From positions 5,432,920 through 5,496,919 of the forward strand of contig NZ_LR593887.1 of assembly GCF_901538355.1 (NCBI RefSeq): 64,000 nucleotides of DNA, written 5' to 3'. This DNA is from Tuwongella immobilis. Its GTDB lineage: Bacteria > Planctomycetota > Planctomycetia > Gemmatales > Gemmataceae. Below, one piece after another: positions 43,402-52,617 of the stretch. Made by a program: the position numbers and the translations under genes. The notes under the pieces were generated by a model. The model was not told the DNA's origin. It ran no database searches and was given only the letters and a program-made list of their open reading frames with translations. How positions within the stretch are numbered: position 1 is the first letter of the stretch; every line of letters begins with the position of its first letter.

Positions 43402-43433
43402 CATCGGCTCACGGGTCATCCTGTGAGCCGATG
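43402..43433 (+). terminator. Hairpin between Gly-rich gene and beta-lactamase-family gene
   Basis: CATCGGCTCAC (43402-43412) pairs perfectly with GTGAGCCGATG (43423-43433), 10-base loop. The T-tract is weak (TTT several bases on). It ends 25 bp before the next start codon, so it may also mask or shape that leader. Confidence 0.65.
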
Positions 43434-43458
43434 TGCATTTCGGGAAGGAGTCTGCCCC

Positions 43459-44979
43459 ATGCGACGATTCGCAATGATCGCCCTCATTCTGTCACTCGGA
43501 ATCCCTCACCTCTCCCGTGGCGAAACCCCTCCCGCCCCGCCATCCTCGCAAACACTGGCAACCATCATTGAGACCACTCGCAACGCCTGGAAGGTCCCTG
43601 GGGTGGCGGTGGTGATCGTGCGCGACAATACCGTGATTTATTGTGATGCCCACGGTGTCCGCGATGCCAGTCGGCCCGATCCGTTGACGACCGATCACGT
43701 CTTCCCGATGGCATCGTGCAGCAAAGCCTTTACGACCATGCTGTTAGCCATGCTCTCGGAGGAAGACAAACTCCGCTGGGATGATTCCGTGCGACGCCAT
43801 CTGCCCGATTTTCGCCTGCAAGATCCGCAAGCCAATCTTCTGGTGAACGTCCGAGATTTGGTCACACACCGAGCCGGATTGGGCACGTTCGATCTGCTGT
43901 GGTATCGCGCCCCGTGGTCGACGCGCGAGATGATCGCACGATTGGGCGAACTCCCGCCCGCGTATCCCTTCCGCCAGGGATTCGCCTACCAAAGTGTGAT
44001 GGTGACCGCTGCGGGTGAAGTCGCCGCGGCTGCGGGTGGGAAACCGTGGGCCGAATTGGTGCGGGAGCGCATTTTTCAGCCGCTGGAAATGACCGACGCC
44101 TGGACCGACACGCGATCGATCCCGGTCAGCCGCCGCGCCGTGGGGCACATCCGCACGCCAATGGGCGAGATTGTCGCCGTTCCATGGTACGATCAGCCCG
44201 AAGCCAACGCCGCCGGCAGCGTCCACCTCTCGGCCAACGCCTGCATTCCCTGGCTGAAGTTGCTGGCCAATCGCGGCACCTTCGCCCAGAAACGCCTGAT
44301 TTCCGAATCCACCTTCAACCAACTCCGTCAGCCGATTACCCGCATGCCGTTTTCCGGGCTGGAACGGGCATTGGCCCCCGATTGCGAACGCATGGATTAC
44401 GGCTTGGGCTGGGTGCTGCAATCGTATCGCGGCCACGCCATGATGCTCCACGGCGGCACCATTGATGGCTTCCGCACGCAAATCACCATCCTGCCCGACC
44501 AACGCCTGGGAATCGCCCTGCTGAACAATCTGCATTCCAATCGAATGAATCAAATGTTGAGCAATTCGCTGGTGGATGCCGTGCTGGGATTACCGGCCAA
44601 AGATTGGAATACGATTGGTCTGACCGCGGTTTCCGCCGAGGAACGGGCCGAGCAGAAACGACTGTCCAAACAAGCCGCCGAGCGGAATCCGGATGCGATT
44701 CCGAATGCCCCCTTGGCCGCGTATACGGGAATCTATCGCAATGCCCTGTTCGGGACGGCCCGGATTGAGCTGCACAATGGCCGTTTGCAGTGGCAGCATC
44801 ACGGGTTTCGTCAGCCGTTGTCGCACGATGCCTTCGATACGTTCACGTTCGTCGATCCATTTTTAGGACGCGAGCAATTTCGATTTGGATTGCGTCCCGA
44901 TCGGGTCGTGCTGGGGGTGATGGCGTTCGACATTCCGTTCGAGCGAATCTCGAATCTGCCACAACCCATGATGCCATAA
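43459..44979 (+). CDS. Secreted serine hydrolase, beta-lactamase family (class C / D-alanyl-carboxypeptidase fold)
   Basis: 506 residues from ATG 43459 with GAAGGAG nine bases upstream. Signal peptide MIALILSLGIPHLSRG. SxxK at Ser86-Lys89 (SCSK), Tyr177 in a YQS motif where YxN or YxS is usual, and a third HGG-type triad (MLHGGTIDG). A C-terminal ~100-residue beta domain (PLAAYTGIYRNALFGTARIEL) resembles the DUF3471 extension of esterase-type members. Such enzymes act as penicillin-binding esterases, D-amino-acid peptidases or lipases; true beta-lactamase activity is not implied. Confidence 0.9.
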   Translation: MRRFAMIALILSLGIPHLSRGETPPAPPSSQTLATIIETTRNAWKVPGVAVVIVRDNTVIYCDAHGVRDASRPDPLTTDHVFPMASCSKAFTTMLLAMLSEEDKLRWDDSVRRHLPDFRLQDPQANLLVNVRDLVTHRAGLGTFDLLWYRAPWSTREMIARLGELPPAYPFRQGFAYQSVMVTAAGEVAAAAGGKPWAELVRERIFQPLEMTDAWTDTRSIPVSRRAVGHIRTPMGEIVAVPWYDQPEANAAGSVHLSANACIPWLKLLANRGTFAQKRLISESTFNQLRQPITRMPFSGLERALAPDCERMDYGLGWVLQSYRGHAMMLHGGTIDGFRTQITILPDQRLGIALLNNLHSNRMNQMLSNSLVDAVLGLPAKDWNTIGLTAVSAEERAEQKRLSKQAAERNPDAIPNAPLAAYTGIYRNALFGTARIELHNGRLQWQHHGFRQPLSHDAFDTFTFVDPFLGREQFRFGLRPDRVVLGVMAFDIPFERISNLPQPMMP

Positions 44980-45011
44980 GCACTTGCAGCGTAGCAAAGG
45001 GGAGAAAGTGA

Positions 45012-45450
45012 CGAGGGCGATGGACCGACCGTAAGCCGGGTTCTGTCGGTGGAGACCACCGTAACGATCATTTATCTACCCAGACGATTGCTCGCCTGAT
45101 CTAGCAACCTACCCGAGAGTCGTAACGGACCGGACCAGTCCTGCTCCCATATTTGGTCTTGCTTCCGGTGGGGTTTGCCGAGCCGATTGGTCACCCAATC
45201 GCTGGTGGGCTCTTACATTAAGGAGCAAGCTCCCCCACCATTTCACCCTTACCTTGGGGTTGCCCCCAGGGCGGTATTCTTTCTGTTGCACTTTCCCTAA
45301 TTCCAACCGAGGCTCGTCATTACCCGAAGGCGTTTTCCTCGGCGAAACCGGTGGGCGTTACCCACCACCGCGTCCTAAGAAGCCCGGACTTTCCTCGTCG
45401 TGCTCGGGTTGCCCCGTCACTCCGCGATCGTCTGATCGATCCATCGCCCG
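45012..45450 (-). ncRNA. rnpB: RNase P RNA, bacterial type A
   Basis: Catalytic RNA that matures tRNA 5' ends. The minus strand carries the conserved GAGGAAAGTCCGGGCTTC (45379-45396) and, near the 3' end, ACAGAACCCGGCTTAC (45031-45046). The ends pair as P1: 45015-45024 with 45440-45449, ten perfect base pairs. The P12 region (45203-45239) contains an extra hairpin GGAG-CTTG-CTCC (45222-45233 as read on the minus strand), a longer arm than in E. coli, which agrees with reports of enlarged arms in Gemmata-type RNase P RNA. Exact ends are uncertain by a few bases. Confidence 0.96.
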
Positions 45451-45454
45451 AGGT

Positions 45455-45460
45455 ATTGTA
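45455..45460 (-). promoter_or_regulatory. -10 element of rnpB promoter
   Basis: TACAAT on the minus strand, ending about six bases before the G-rich 5' end predicted from helix P1. A matching -35 is not clear (TTGTCC lies 20 bp up). Confidence 0.5.
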
Positions 45461-45617
45461 TCCGAATTCGAGGGAAATTCGGACAACTTCTGGAAAAATC
45501 CAAGGAAAATCCATTGTCATCGGTCACATCCCAAGGATAGGATACTGGGACAGATCAAGCAGTGTGCAAAAATTCCGATTAGCGGAGTCTTGCATCTTCG
45601 GGGCGAATCTGCAAACG

Positions 45618-45989
45618 ATGTTCTTCGGATCCAACCGCATGAATTCCCAACAGTTCACCAACGCCCGCGTTCACGACCTGCTGGTTGAGGATTTGAATCG
45701 TGTGGTGCAATCCATGCATACCACCCGCATCATGCTCAACTCGGCGGCCCTGTGGTGGTTCTGCACCAAAGTCGATCCGCAACAACGGGCGGACATTCTC
45801 GGCGAATACGTCAAAGTGCTCTCGATGAACGCCTCTGGCGATGCTTTGGGCGACGATTCGGATGCGGCCGATGAGTCCGAATCGGTCCCCGCTGTGTCCG
45901 CCAAAGCATCGGCGAATTCCGCCAAGGGGAAAGCTGCCCCCGCAAAGTCGGCGAAAAAATCGGGGCGAAAGTCGAAAGCCGAGAGCTGA
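45618..45989 (+). CDS. Small protein with Lys/Ala-rich tail
   Basis: 123 residues from ATG 45618, or 116 from ATG 45639 (MNSQQFTNARVHDLL). The first half is a helical domain (NRVVQSMHTTRIMLNSAALWW, split by a WWF), the second half is acidic then strongly Lys/Ala/Ser-rich (SAKASANSAKGKAAPAKSAKK), like histone-H1-type or DNA-binding tails. No family recognised. Ribosome sites are weak for both starts. It is isolated between rnpB and ribF. Confidence 0.6.
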   Translation: MFFGSNRMNSQQFTNARVHDLLVEDLNRVVQSMHTTRIMLNSAALWWFCTKVDPQQRADILGEYVKVLSMNASGDALGDDSDAADESESVPAVSAKASANSAKGKAAPAKSAKKSGRKSKAES

Positions 45990-46090
45990 ACTGGCCAATC
46001 GCTTGCGCAACTCGCAAGATAATTGCAGCGATGGGTTGCGCGGCAATCCCCATGATTTGCCCAACGCCATCCGCAAATGAGATTGGCCGA

Positions 46091-47032
46091 ATGGCTGGTA
46101 TTTCTCTTTCTTGGCATGATCGTCCCCCCGACTCGTTTCGGCAGGGGGCGGTCTCCATCGGCAATTTCGACGGCGTTCATCTTGGCCATCGTGCCCTTAT
46201 TGCGCAGTTGCAACAACTCACCCAACTTCGCGGCGGCCCGGTGGTGATGGTCACCTTCCATCCGCACCCGCTGGCATTGCTCGCCCCCGATTCGCTCCCC
46301 ATTCCGCTCATGACGCTTCGACAACGCACCGAGACACTGCGCCAAGCCGGTGCGGATGCCGTCTGGGTGTTGCCCACGGAACGCGACTTACTCGCACTCG
46401 ATGCCCCGGCGTTTTTCCACGCCATTCTTCGCGATCGACTCCACGCGCACAGCGTCGTCGAGGGGTTCAACTTCCGATTCGGCAACCGGCGTGCCGGCGA
46501 CATGAACACACTCCGTCAACTCTGCGAACAATCCGAGATGGACTGTCGAGAAGTCGCCCCAATCTTAGACGATGGCGAGGCGATCTCCAGCAGCCGCATC
46601 CGACAAGCCTTATTGCGTGGCGAAATCGAGCCAGCCAACCGCTGGTTGGGCCAGCCATATCGACTGAGCGGCAAGGTGGTATCCGGGGCGCAACGGGGCC
46701 GAAACTTGGGCTTCCCCACCGCGAACCTGGCCGAGGTGGAGACGCTCATTCCGGCGGTGGGCGTGTATGCCGTGCGGGCGTGGGTGGACAATCGCCCCTA
46801 TGCCGCCGCCGCAAACATTGGCCCCAACCCGACTTTCGGCGAATCCGAACGGAAACTCGAAGTCCACCTGCTCGACTTCCAAGGAAATTTATACGATCGC
46901 ACCTTGGAAATCGAATTCATCGCGTACCTTCGAGCGACCCGACCGTTTGCGGGAATCGAAGCCTTGTTGGAACAACTTCGCTTGGACATTGCCCAAGCGC
47001 GGCACCTCGTCCCCTTGGAGTCGCGTTCATGA
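46091..47032 (+). CDS. ribF: Bifunctional riboflavin kinase / FMN adenylyltransferase
   Basis: 313 residues from ATG 46091. N-terminal nucleotidyl-transferase with GNFDGVHLGHRALI, then a region with RLHAHSVVEGFNFRFGN and ISSSRIRQAL; C-terminal riboflavin kinase barrel with GRNLGFPTANL and the late PNPTFGESERKLEVHLLDF. Converts riboflavin to FMN and FAD. Its stop overlaps the NifU-domain gene's start (ATGA, 47029-47032). Confidence 0.95.
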   Translation: MAGISLSWHDRPPDSFRQGAVSIGNFDGVHLGHRALIAQLQQLTQLRGGPVVMVTFHPHPLALLAPDSLPIPLMTLRQRTETLRQAGADAVWVLPTERDLLALDAPAFFHAILRDRLHAHSVVEGFNFRFGNRRAGDMNTLRQLCEQSEMDCREVAPILDDGEAISSSRIRQALLRGEIEPANRWLGQPYRLSGKVVSGAQRGRNLGFPTANLAEVETLIPAVGVYAVRAWVDNRPYAAAANIGPNPTFGESERKLEVHLLDFQGNLYDRTLEIEFIAYLRATRPFAGIEALLEQLRLDIAQARHLVPLESRS

Positions 47033-47265
47033 GTGAATCGCTCAAAGAGCAAGTCGCCCGCATTCTGACGGAAGAAGTCGCGCCGGCGTTTGAGCTGGAT
47101 GGCAGCCGAATCGAAGTCGTCGATGTTTCTGATGGCGTCGCGCAGCTTCGCTTTGACGGCGTCTGCAGCAGTTGCCCGGCGACACTCATGACCATTATCA
47201 TGGGACTGGAACAGGAATTGCAGAAGCGAATCCCCCAGATTGCCTATATTGAAGCAGTCATTTAA
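47029..47265 (+). CDS. NifU C-terminal-domain protein (iron-sulfur scaffold type)
   Basis: 78 residues, a stand-alone NifU-like domain. The cluster motif is GVCSSCPATLMTII with the CxxC pair (CSSC). Such proteins carry or transfer [Fe-S] clusters. Coupled to ribF by a 4-base overlap, linking flavin and Fe-S cofactor supply. Length and motif are typical of the short Nfu family. Confidence 0.9.
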   Translation: MSESLKEQVARILTEEVAPAFELDGSRIEVVDVSDGVAQLRFDGVCSSCPATLMTIIMGLEQELQKRIPQIAYIEAVI

Positions 47266-47289
47266 TTCCTCTCTCGACTCGGTGCCGCC

Positions 47290-48153
47290 ATGTGGCTGGG
47301 TTACAACACCAATGGGTTTGCCCATCATCGGTTGCATGATGCACTGACCATTTTGGCCGATCTCGGCTATCAGGGTGTGGCACTCACGTTGGATGTCCAC
47401 CACCTGGATCCCACGAGTCCGAATCGCCTGGCGGAAATCGCTGCGGTTCGCAAACGCTTGCAGCAATTAAATTTGCGGTGTGTCATTGAAACCGGTGCCC
47501 GCTTCTTGCTGGATGCGAAACGCAAGCATCAGCCGACGCTGCTCAGTGCGGATTCCGCGGGTCGAAATCGGCGACGGGAGTTTCTCGCCGATGCGATTGC
47601 CATTGCCGCCGATCTCGGTGCGGAAGCGATGAGTTTTTGGTCGGGCACTCCCGACGACAACGCCGGGGAAGCGATTTGGCTCAAGCGATTGTTGGATGGT
47701 TGCCGGTGGCTCGTCGATGTCGCCGATCGCCATGCCGTGAATCTCGCCTTTGAACCCGAACCCGGAATGTTCATTGATCGCATGGCTCGCTATGCGACGC
47801 TTCGGGAGCAGGTTCCGCACCCGCGTTGGGGATTAACGCTCGACGTGGGCCATTTGCATTGTCTGGGCGAGACGCCGATTCCGGAACAGATCCTCCGCTG
47901 GGGCATGGACTTACGGAATGTCCACATTGAGGATATGAAGGCCGGGATCCACGATCATCTTCGCTTTGGCGAGGGTGAAATGGATTTCCCCCCGATTTTG
48001 CGTGCCCTGCAAACGGTGGCCTATTCGGGGGGCGTCTGCGTGGAGTTGTCGCGGCATTCGCATGATGCGGTTCGCACCGCGGAACATGCGATCCAATCGC
48101 TGCACCGCTGGCTCCCCCCCCGAGTCTCTCCGACTCCGACCCGATTGGCCTAG
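47290..48153 (+). CDS. Sugar phosphate isomerase/epimerase family protein
   Basis: 287 residues, PF01261-type TIM barrel. MWLGYNTNGFAHHRLHDAL start; metal or substrate ligands in LRCVIETGARFLLD, VNLAFEPEPGMF, WGLTLDVGHLHCLGE and VHIEDMKAGIHDHLRFGEGEMDF. Different from the barrel at 36577. It follows the NifU gene by 24 bp and precedes the GNAT by 9 bp, so all four genes from ribF may be one transcript. Substrate unknown; similar barrels occur in Ebo-type clusters, but other Ebo genes are not seen. Confidence 0.85.
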   Translation: MWLGYNTNGFAHHRLHDALTILADLGYQGVALTLDVHHLDPTSPNRLAEIAAVRKRLQQLNLRCVIETGARFLLDAKRKHQPTLLSADSAGRNRRREFLADAIAIAADLGAEAMSFWSGTPDDNAGEAIWLKRLLDGCRWLVDVADRHAVNLAFEPEPGMFIDRMARYATLREQVPHPRWGLTLDVGHLHCLGETPIPEQILRWGMDLRNVHIEDMKAGIHDHLRFGEGEMDFPPILRALQTVAYSGGVCVELSRHSHDAVRTAEHAIQSLHRWLPPRVSPTPTRLA

Positions 48154-48162
48154 GATTCGTCT

Positions 48163-48660
48163 ATGATTCGCGCAGCCACGCCCGATGATGTCCCCACGAT
48201 TGTGCAATTGATTGGCGAATTGGCGGAATACGAAAAACTCGCCCACGAAGTCGTCATCGAGCCGCAAGCCCTGCATGAGCATCTGTTTGGGGCAAAACCG
48301 GTCGCCGAAGTGCTGATTGCCGAACAAGCCGGGCAGCCTGTGGGCTTTGCACTGTTCTTCACGAACTATTCGACATTTGTCGGCAAGCCCGGCTTATGGC
48401 TCGAAGATCTGTTCGTTCGTCCCAACGCTCGTGGCCATGGGCATGGCAAAGCGCTATTCCTGGCCGTCTCACAATTGGCAGTTGATCGGAACTACGGCCG
48501 CATGGAATGGTCCGTCTTGGATTGGAACGAGCCATCCATTCGCTTCTACCAGTCGATGGGCGCGATTGCAATGGACGAATGGACAAACTACCGTCTTACT
48601 CCAACGGCACTCCGGTCGCTCGTCGCTCAGCAGCAACCCGGCCCTTCGCCGCAATCTTAA
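48163..48660 (+). CDS. GNAT family N-acetyltransferase
   Basis: 165 residues. MIRAATPDDVPTIVQLIGELA start, acetyl-CoA loop RPNARGHGHGKALF (R/QxxGxG/A variant) and the C-terminal WNEPSIRFYQSMGA motif. It resembles diamine/thialysine acetyltransferases (SSAT-like), including LWLEDLFVRP. Acetylates a small amine with acetyl-CoA in the cytoplasm. Confidence 0.9.
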   Translation: MIRAATPDDVPTIVQLIGELAEYEKLAHEVVIEPQALHEHLFGAKPVAEVLIAEQAGQPVGFALFFTNYSTFVGKPGLWLEDLFVRPNARGHGHGKALFLAVSQLAVDRNYGRMEWSVLDWNEPSIRFYQSMGAIAMDEWTNYRLTPTALRSLVAQQQPGPSPQS

Positions 48661-48852
48661 TCCAATTACATCACCAAACCGGATTCCACCAGGAACGCGG
48701 ATTCCACCTATCCCGCCACGGACGGCGATTATTCCAGCCACAACAGCTGCCCAGACTGCTCATTCTCCGCAAACGATTTATTTTACCTCAACTTCGTGCG
48801 TGCTCCTGTCTACTGTGTTAGAAGAGACAGTAGGAAACCTGGAGTTGCACCG

Positions 48853-49629
48853 ATGTTACCGCTCCTCTTGGGGCTGACACTCACGGTATCTCAGCCCTCC
48901 CCCACCGCCGTGGCCCAGTTCGGCTATACGTGGCCGGTGGACCGCGATCGGCACCCCGAACACATCATCGCGGGTGCCTCTCAAGCGTATGTCCCCCAGG
49001 AAGGGGACCTGCTGTTCTATTCTGCGAAACGACCGCTGTTTCGCATGCTTTACGCCATGGCTGGCACGTTCAAACCGTACCATTCAGCGATTGTGGTCCG
49101 TCGTGCGAATGGCTCATTCGCGCTGCTCGAAGCCGGGCCACGCGGCTATGAGGAAGTCGTCTTACTGACATTTGAAGAACGATTCCGCACCCACTTTGAG
49201 ACATCCGAAGAGGGGGTCATCTGGGTGCGACGGCTCAAATGTCCGTTGTCGCCCATGGAATCGGCCCGCTTGACCCAGTTTGCCGAAACGCAAGTTGGGA
49301 AAGACTTTGCATTCGGTCGCCTGGCCATGCAAGTGACTCCGCTGCGCTCGCGCGGCGTGTTGGGACGATTTACCAAGAAATCGACGCCGGCGAACAAGAC
49401 GTGGTTCTGCTCGGAGTTGGTGGCCACCGCGCTCCTGGACATGGGCCGCGCTCGCGGAAGCTACGATGTTCGACAAATCTTCCCGCGCGATCAATTCTAT
49501 GATCGCATCATGGACCTCAGCCCCGGTTGGGAGTTGCCCCGGCGTTGGACCTGGCGGCCCTGCCCATCCGATCCCAGTCAGTCCATGCAAGACATTCGCA
49601 CCATGCCACGCGGCGGGGTGGTTCCGTAG
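48853..49629 (+). CDS. YiiX-like permuted papain-fold amidase/peptidase, secreted
   Basis: 258 residues from ATG 48853, GGAG eight bases upstream; the longer frame from 48796 has no signal peptide. Signal peptide LLLGLTLTVSQPSPTAVA. The domain shows the circularly permuted NlpC/P60 (YiiX/YaeF, C92) order: GDLLFYSAKR, then His77 in YHSAIVV, then a late Cys186 in WFCSELV. Members cleave amide bonds of peptidoglycan or lipoproteins. A KKSTP segment lies just before the Cys. Confidence 0.8.
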   Translation: MLPLLLGLTLTVSQPSPTAVAQFGYTWPVDRDRHPEHIIAGASQAYVPQEGDLLFYSAKRPLFRMLYAMAGTFKPYHSAIVVRRANGSFALLEAGPRGYEEVVLLTFEERFRTHFETSEEGVIWVRRLKCPLSPMESARLTQFAETQVGKDFAFGRLAMQVTPLRSRGVLGRFTKKSTPANKTWFCSELVATALLDMGRARGSYDVRQIFPRDQFYDRIMDLSPGWELPRRWTWRPCPSDPSQSMQDIRTMPRGGVVP

Positions 49630-49794
49630 GCCGGATGCTTCCCCGAATCAATCGATCCGAGCCATTGCGATCCGTCCCACGGAATGGGGCGGATCGTGTG
49701 ATTTTCGGGAATTTCCTGCGAGAAATGGTCCGCTCGTTCTTTTCGCATCGCGGGTTGGTATACTGTCGGGCAAGCCGCCTTGGGAGGGCCAACG

Positions 49795-51966
49795 ATGACC
49801 GCCACGCCACCGGCACTGATCAACCTGGATGATCCGAGCCTGTACATCAACCGCGAACTATCTTGGTTGGAATTCAATCGCCGCGTTCTGGCCGAAGGGC
49901 AAGATCCGAACGTGCCACTGATGGAACGGGTGAAGTTCCTGGCCATTTTCGGCTCAAATTTAGACGAATTTTTCATGGTTCGCGTGGGGGGCTTGCAGCA
50001 AAAAGTGCAAGCCGGGGTGACGCGCTCGTTCGGTGCGGATCGAATGCCGCCGCGCATGCAATTGGAGCAAATTCACGCCACCGTTCGCCAGCTTGTCGAC
50101 GATCAATATCGCTGCCTGCGCGAAGAGATTATCCCCGCATTGGAGCAGGAAGGGATTGTCTTTCGCGACGATAAGCAGCTCAGCGACTCCGACCGGATGC
50201 ACATGCGCGAGGTGTTTCGTCGGGAGATTTTCCCGGTGCTGACCCCGTTGGCGATTGATCCGGGACACCCCTTCCCGCATTTGTTGAACAAATCGCTGAA
50301 TTTGGGGGTGCTGCTGGAGCGGCCGGGAAATCCCGAGAAGCTGTTTGCCGTGGTGCAGGTGCCGGGGGTGCTGCCCCGATTTGTGCAGCTTCCCGCCGAG
50401 CGCGGCTACGCCTTCACCAGCCTGGAAACGGTCATCCGATTGCACCTGGAAGATTTATTCCCAGGCATGAAAATTGATGACGCCGTCGCATTTCGCGCCA
50501 CCCGAGACAGCGAATACGAAATCGACGACGAAGAAGTCGAAGACTTGCTGAAGGCCATTGAGGAAGAAGTTCGCAAGAGTCGCCGTGGGGACGCCGTTCG
50601 GCTGGAAATCGAATCCGATTCCCCCAGCGAAATTGAGCATTCGCTCATGGCCGCGCTCGATCTCAACCCCACCGATGTCTATCGGGTGCCGGGGGTGCTG
50701 GATCTCACGGGATTGTTCCAAATCAATGGCCTGCCAGGGTTTGCGCATCTTCGCGATCCGCAATTCGCGCCGCAGGCAGTTCCGGAATTCTCGCAAGCGG
50801 CCAACATTTGGGCGGCGATTCGCGCCCGCGATATTCTCGTGCATCACCCGTATGAATCGTTCAACCATGTGGTTGACTTCATCGAAGCCGCCGCTGCGGA
50901 CGACAAAGTTCTGGCCATCAAGCAAACGCTCTACCGCACCAGCAGCGATTCGCCGATTGTGCGAGCGTTGCAACGTGCGGCCGACGCTGGCAAGCAAGTC
51001 ACCGCCGTGATTGAACTGAAGGCCCGACTCGATGAAGAACGCAACATCTTGTGGGCACGCGAGTTGGAGAAATCCGGCGTGCATGTCGTCTTCGGTTTCA
51101 TCGGCCTGAAGACGCACTGCAAAGTCGCGCTGGTGGTTCGCCGCGAGGATGATGGGATTCGCCGCTATGTGCATCTGGGCACCGGCAACTACAACCCGCA
51201 GACCGCCCGCATCTACACCGATATTGGCTTCTTCACGGACAAGCCGGATTTCGCCGACGATGTCTCGGCATTGTTCAACTATTTGACCGGTTATAGCGAA
51301 CTGCCCCAATGGCGGAAGTTGGTCGTCGCCCCGTCTCGACTACAAGCGTTTCTGTTGGAAAAGATCGATCAAGAAATTCAGAACCAGCAGAAGAACGGCA
51401 ACGGGCGGATCATCGTCAAGATCAACGGACTATTGGAACCCGCCGTGGTGCAGGGTCTGTATCGGGCCAGCCAAGCGGGGGTGCAAGTGGACATGATTTG
51501 CCGCGGCATCTGCGCGTTGCGGCCCGGCATTCCTGGTGTCTCGGACAATATCCGCGTCATCTCCATCATCGACCGATTCTTGGAGCATAGCCGGATTCTC
51601 TATTACGGCAACAACGGCAACCCCGAAGTCTATGTCGGGTCGGCCGACTGGATGGACCGCAACCTGAGTCGGCGGGTAGAAGTGATGTTCCCCATCGAGC
51701 AAGCCGACCTCAAACATCGGCTCATTCATGAGATTCTGACGATTTCGTTGGCGGACAACACCAAGGCCCGCGAATTGATGCCGGATGGCACCTATCGTCG
51801 GCCACCGTTGCCGGCGGAATCCGAACGGGTCCGCAGTCAGGTGAAATTCTTGGAATTGGCAGCAGCCAACGCCACCCGCAAACTCGAAAGCACGGTCATG
51901 CCGGTGAGCGTGTTCATCGAACCGCGCGAACGGCGCAAGCCACGCCGCCGCCGTTCCGCCAACTAA
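49795..51966 (+). CDS. ppk1: Polyphosphate kinase 1
   Basis: 723 residues, usual PPK1 length, from ATG 49795 (GGGAGGG nine bases upstream). Domains in order: N (LINRELSWLEFN-like YINRELSWLEFNRRV), H, C1 and C2. Visible catalytic features: GLKTHCKVALVVRRE and YVHLGTGNYNPQTARIYTD, where the two conserved His of the C1/C2 domains sit. Makes inorganic polyphosphate from ATP. The C-terminus ends in a basic RERRKPRRRRSAN tail. Confidence 0.97.
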   Translation: MTATPPALINLDDPSLYINRELSWLEFNRRVLAEGQDPNVPLMERVKFLAIFGSNLDEFFMVRVGGLQQKVQAGVTRSFGADRMPPRMQLEQIHATVRQLVDDQYRCLREEIIPALEQEGIVFRDDKQLSDSDRMHMREVFRREIFPVLTPLAIDPGHPFPHLLNKSLNLGVLLERPGNPEKLFAVVQVPGVLPRFVQLPAERGYAFTSLETVIRLHLEDLFPGMKIDDAVAFRATRDSEYEIDDEEVEDLLKAIEEEVRKSRRGDAVRLEIESDSPSEIEHSLMAALDLNPTDVYRVPGVLDLTGLFQINGLPGFAHLRDPQFAPQAVPEFSQAANIWAAIRARDILVHHPYESFNHVVDFIEAAAADDKVLAIKQTLYRTSSDSPIVRALQRAADAGKQVTAVIELKARLDEERNILWARELEKSGVHVVFGFIGLKTHCKVALVVRREDDGIRRYVHLGTGNYNPQTARIYTDIGFFTDKPDFADDVSALFNYLTGYSELPQWRKLVVAPSRLQAFLLEKIDQEIQNQQKNGNGRIIVKINGLLEPAVVQGLYRASQAGVQVDMICRGICALRPGIPGVSDNIRVISIIDRFLEHSRILYYGNNGNPEVYVGSADWMDRNLSRRVEVMFPIEQADLKHRLIHEILTISLADNTKARELMPDGTYRRPPLPAESERVRSQVKFLELAAANATRKLESTVMPVSVFIEPRERRKPRRRRSAN

Positions 51967-52095
51967 ATCGCACTCGCCGATTCTGCCAGATGAAACGACA
52001 GCCGCCGGGTGATGGCTCCACGATTGGGAGTTCCATCACACCGGCGGGACGAATTTCAGGGCGAGATCATCGTCAGGCGATGATCAGCTTGCGAA

Positions 52096-52335
52096 TCAAT
52101 AGCCTTGGGGCAATTGAGCCGGGGCAGCGGCGGGCAACGGCGAAGGGGCCACATGCACCGGGGCAGCCATGCTGCTGGACGACGAAATCGCGGACGATTT
52201 GCCGATCACTTGGACCGACTCGCCAGGGAATTCGCCGCAATCGCACTTGCCACCGACCATCTTCGACGAACGGCAACCCAGCGAAGCGAATTGAGCCACG
52301 GCCACCAGCAACAGCAGAGCGGTCATACGACGCAT
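52096..52335 (-). CDS. Small lipoprotein
   Basis: 79 residues from ATG 52335. Signal peptide MTALLLLVAVAQFASLGCRSSK with a good lipobox (LGC). The mature part is a CDC motif then Ser/Ala/Pro-rich low complexity (SSSSSMAAPVHVAPSPLP). Planctomycete genomes hold many such short lipoproteins; function unknown. It is alone and convergent to ppk1. Confidence 0.7.
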   Translation of the reverse strand: MRRMTALLLLVAVAQFASLGCRSSKMVGGKCDCGEFPGESVQVIGKSSAISSSSSMAAPVHVAPSPLPAAAPAQLPQGY

Positions 52336-52617
52336 GATCGGAATTCCTTTTCCGGAGGCAAATCCCACAGAGGCCCTCGCCGGGGGGTGTCATCCGCAGT
52401 CCCGCGGAAGGGCGATTGGGCCAGCACACAAGCATGTTCCAGGCAGGCCGCTTGGTGGTAGGAGTCAGCTTGCGAAGGTTTCCTGCCTTCCGCAGTTGAC
52501 ACCCTTCTTATCGTCGCTACGGTCAGCCGGGCTTGATCTGTTTTCCCAATTGGGGTTATCTTTCGCTTCTCGCTCGAATTGCCAATATTGCCAGCATCGC
52601 GGAAAGGATCGGGGGGC

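Noticed and set aside
42678-43412. Minus-strand Pro-rich frames over the Gly-rich gene
   Set aside because: Complement of GGN codons gives Pro/His-rich sequence; no signal or start site.
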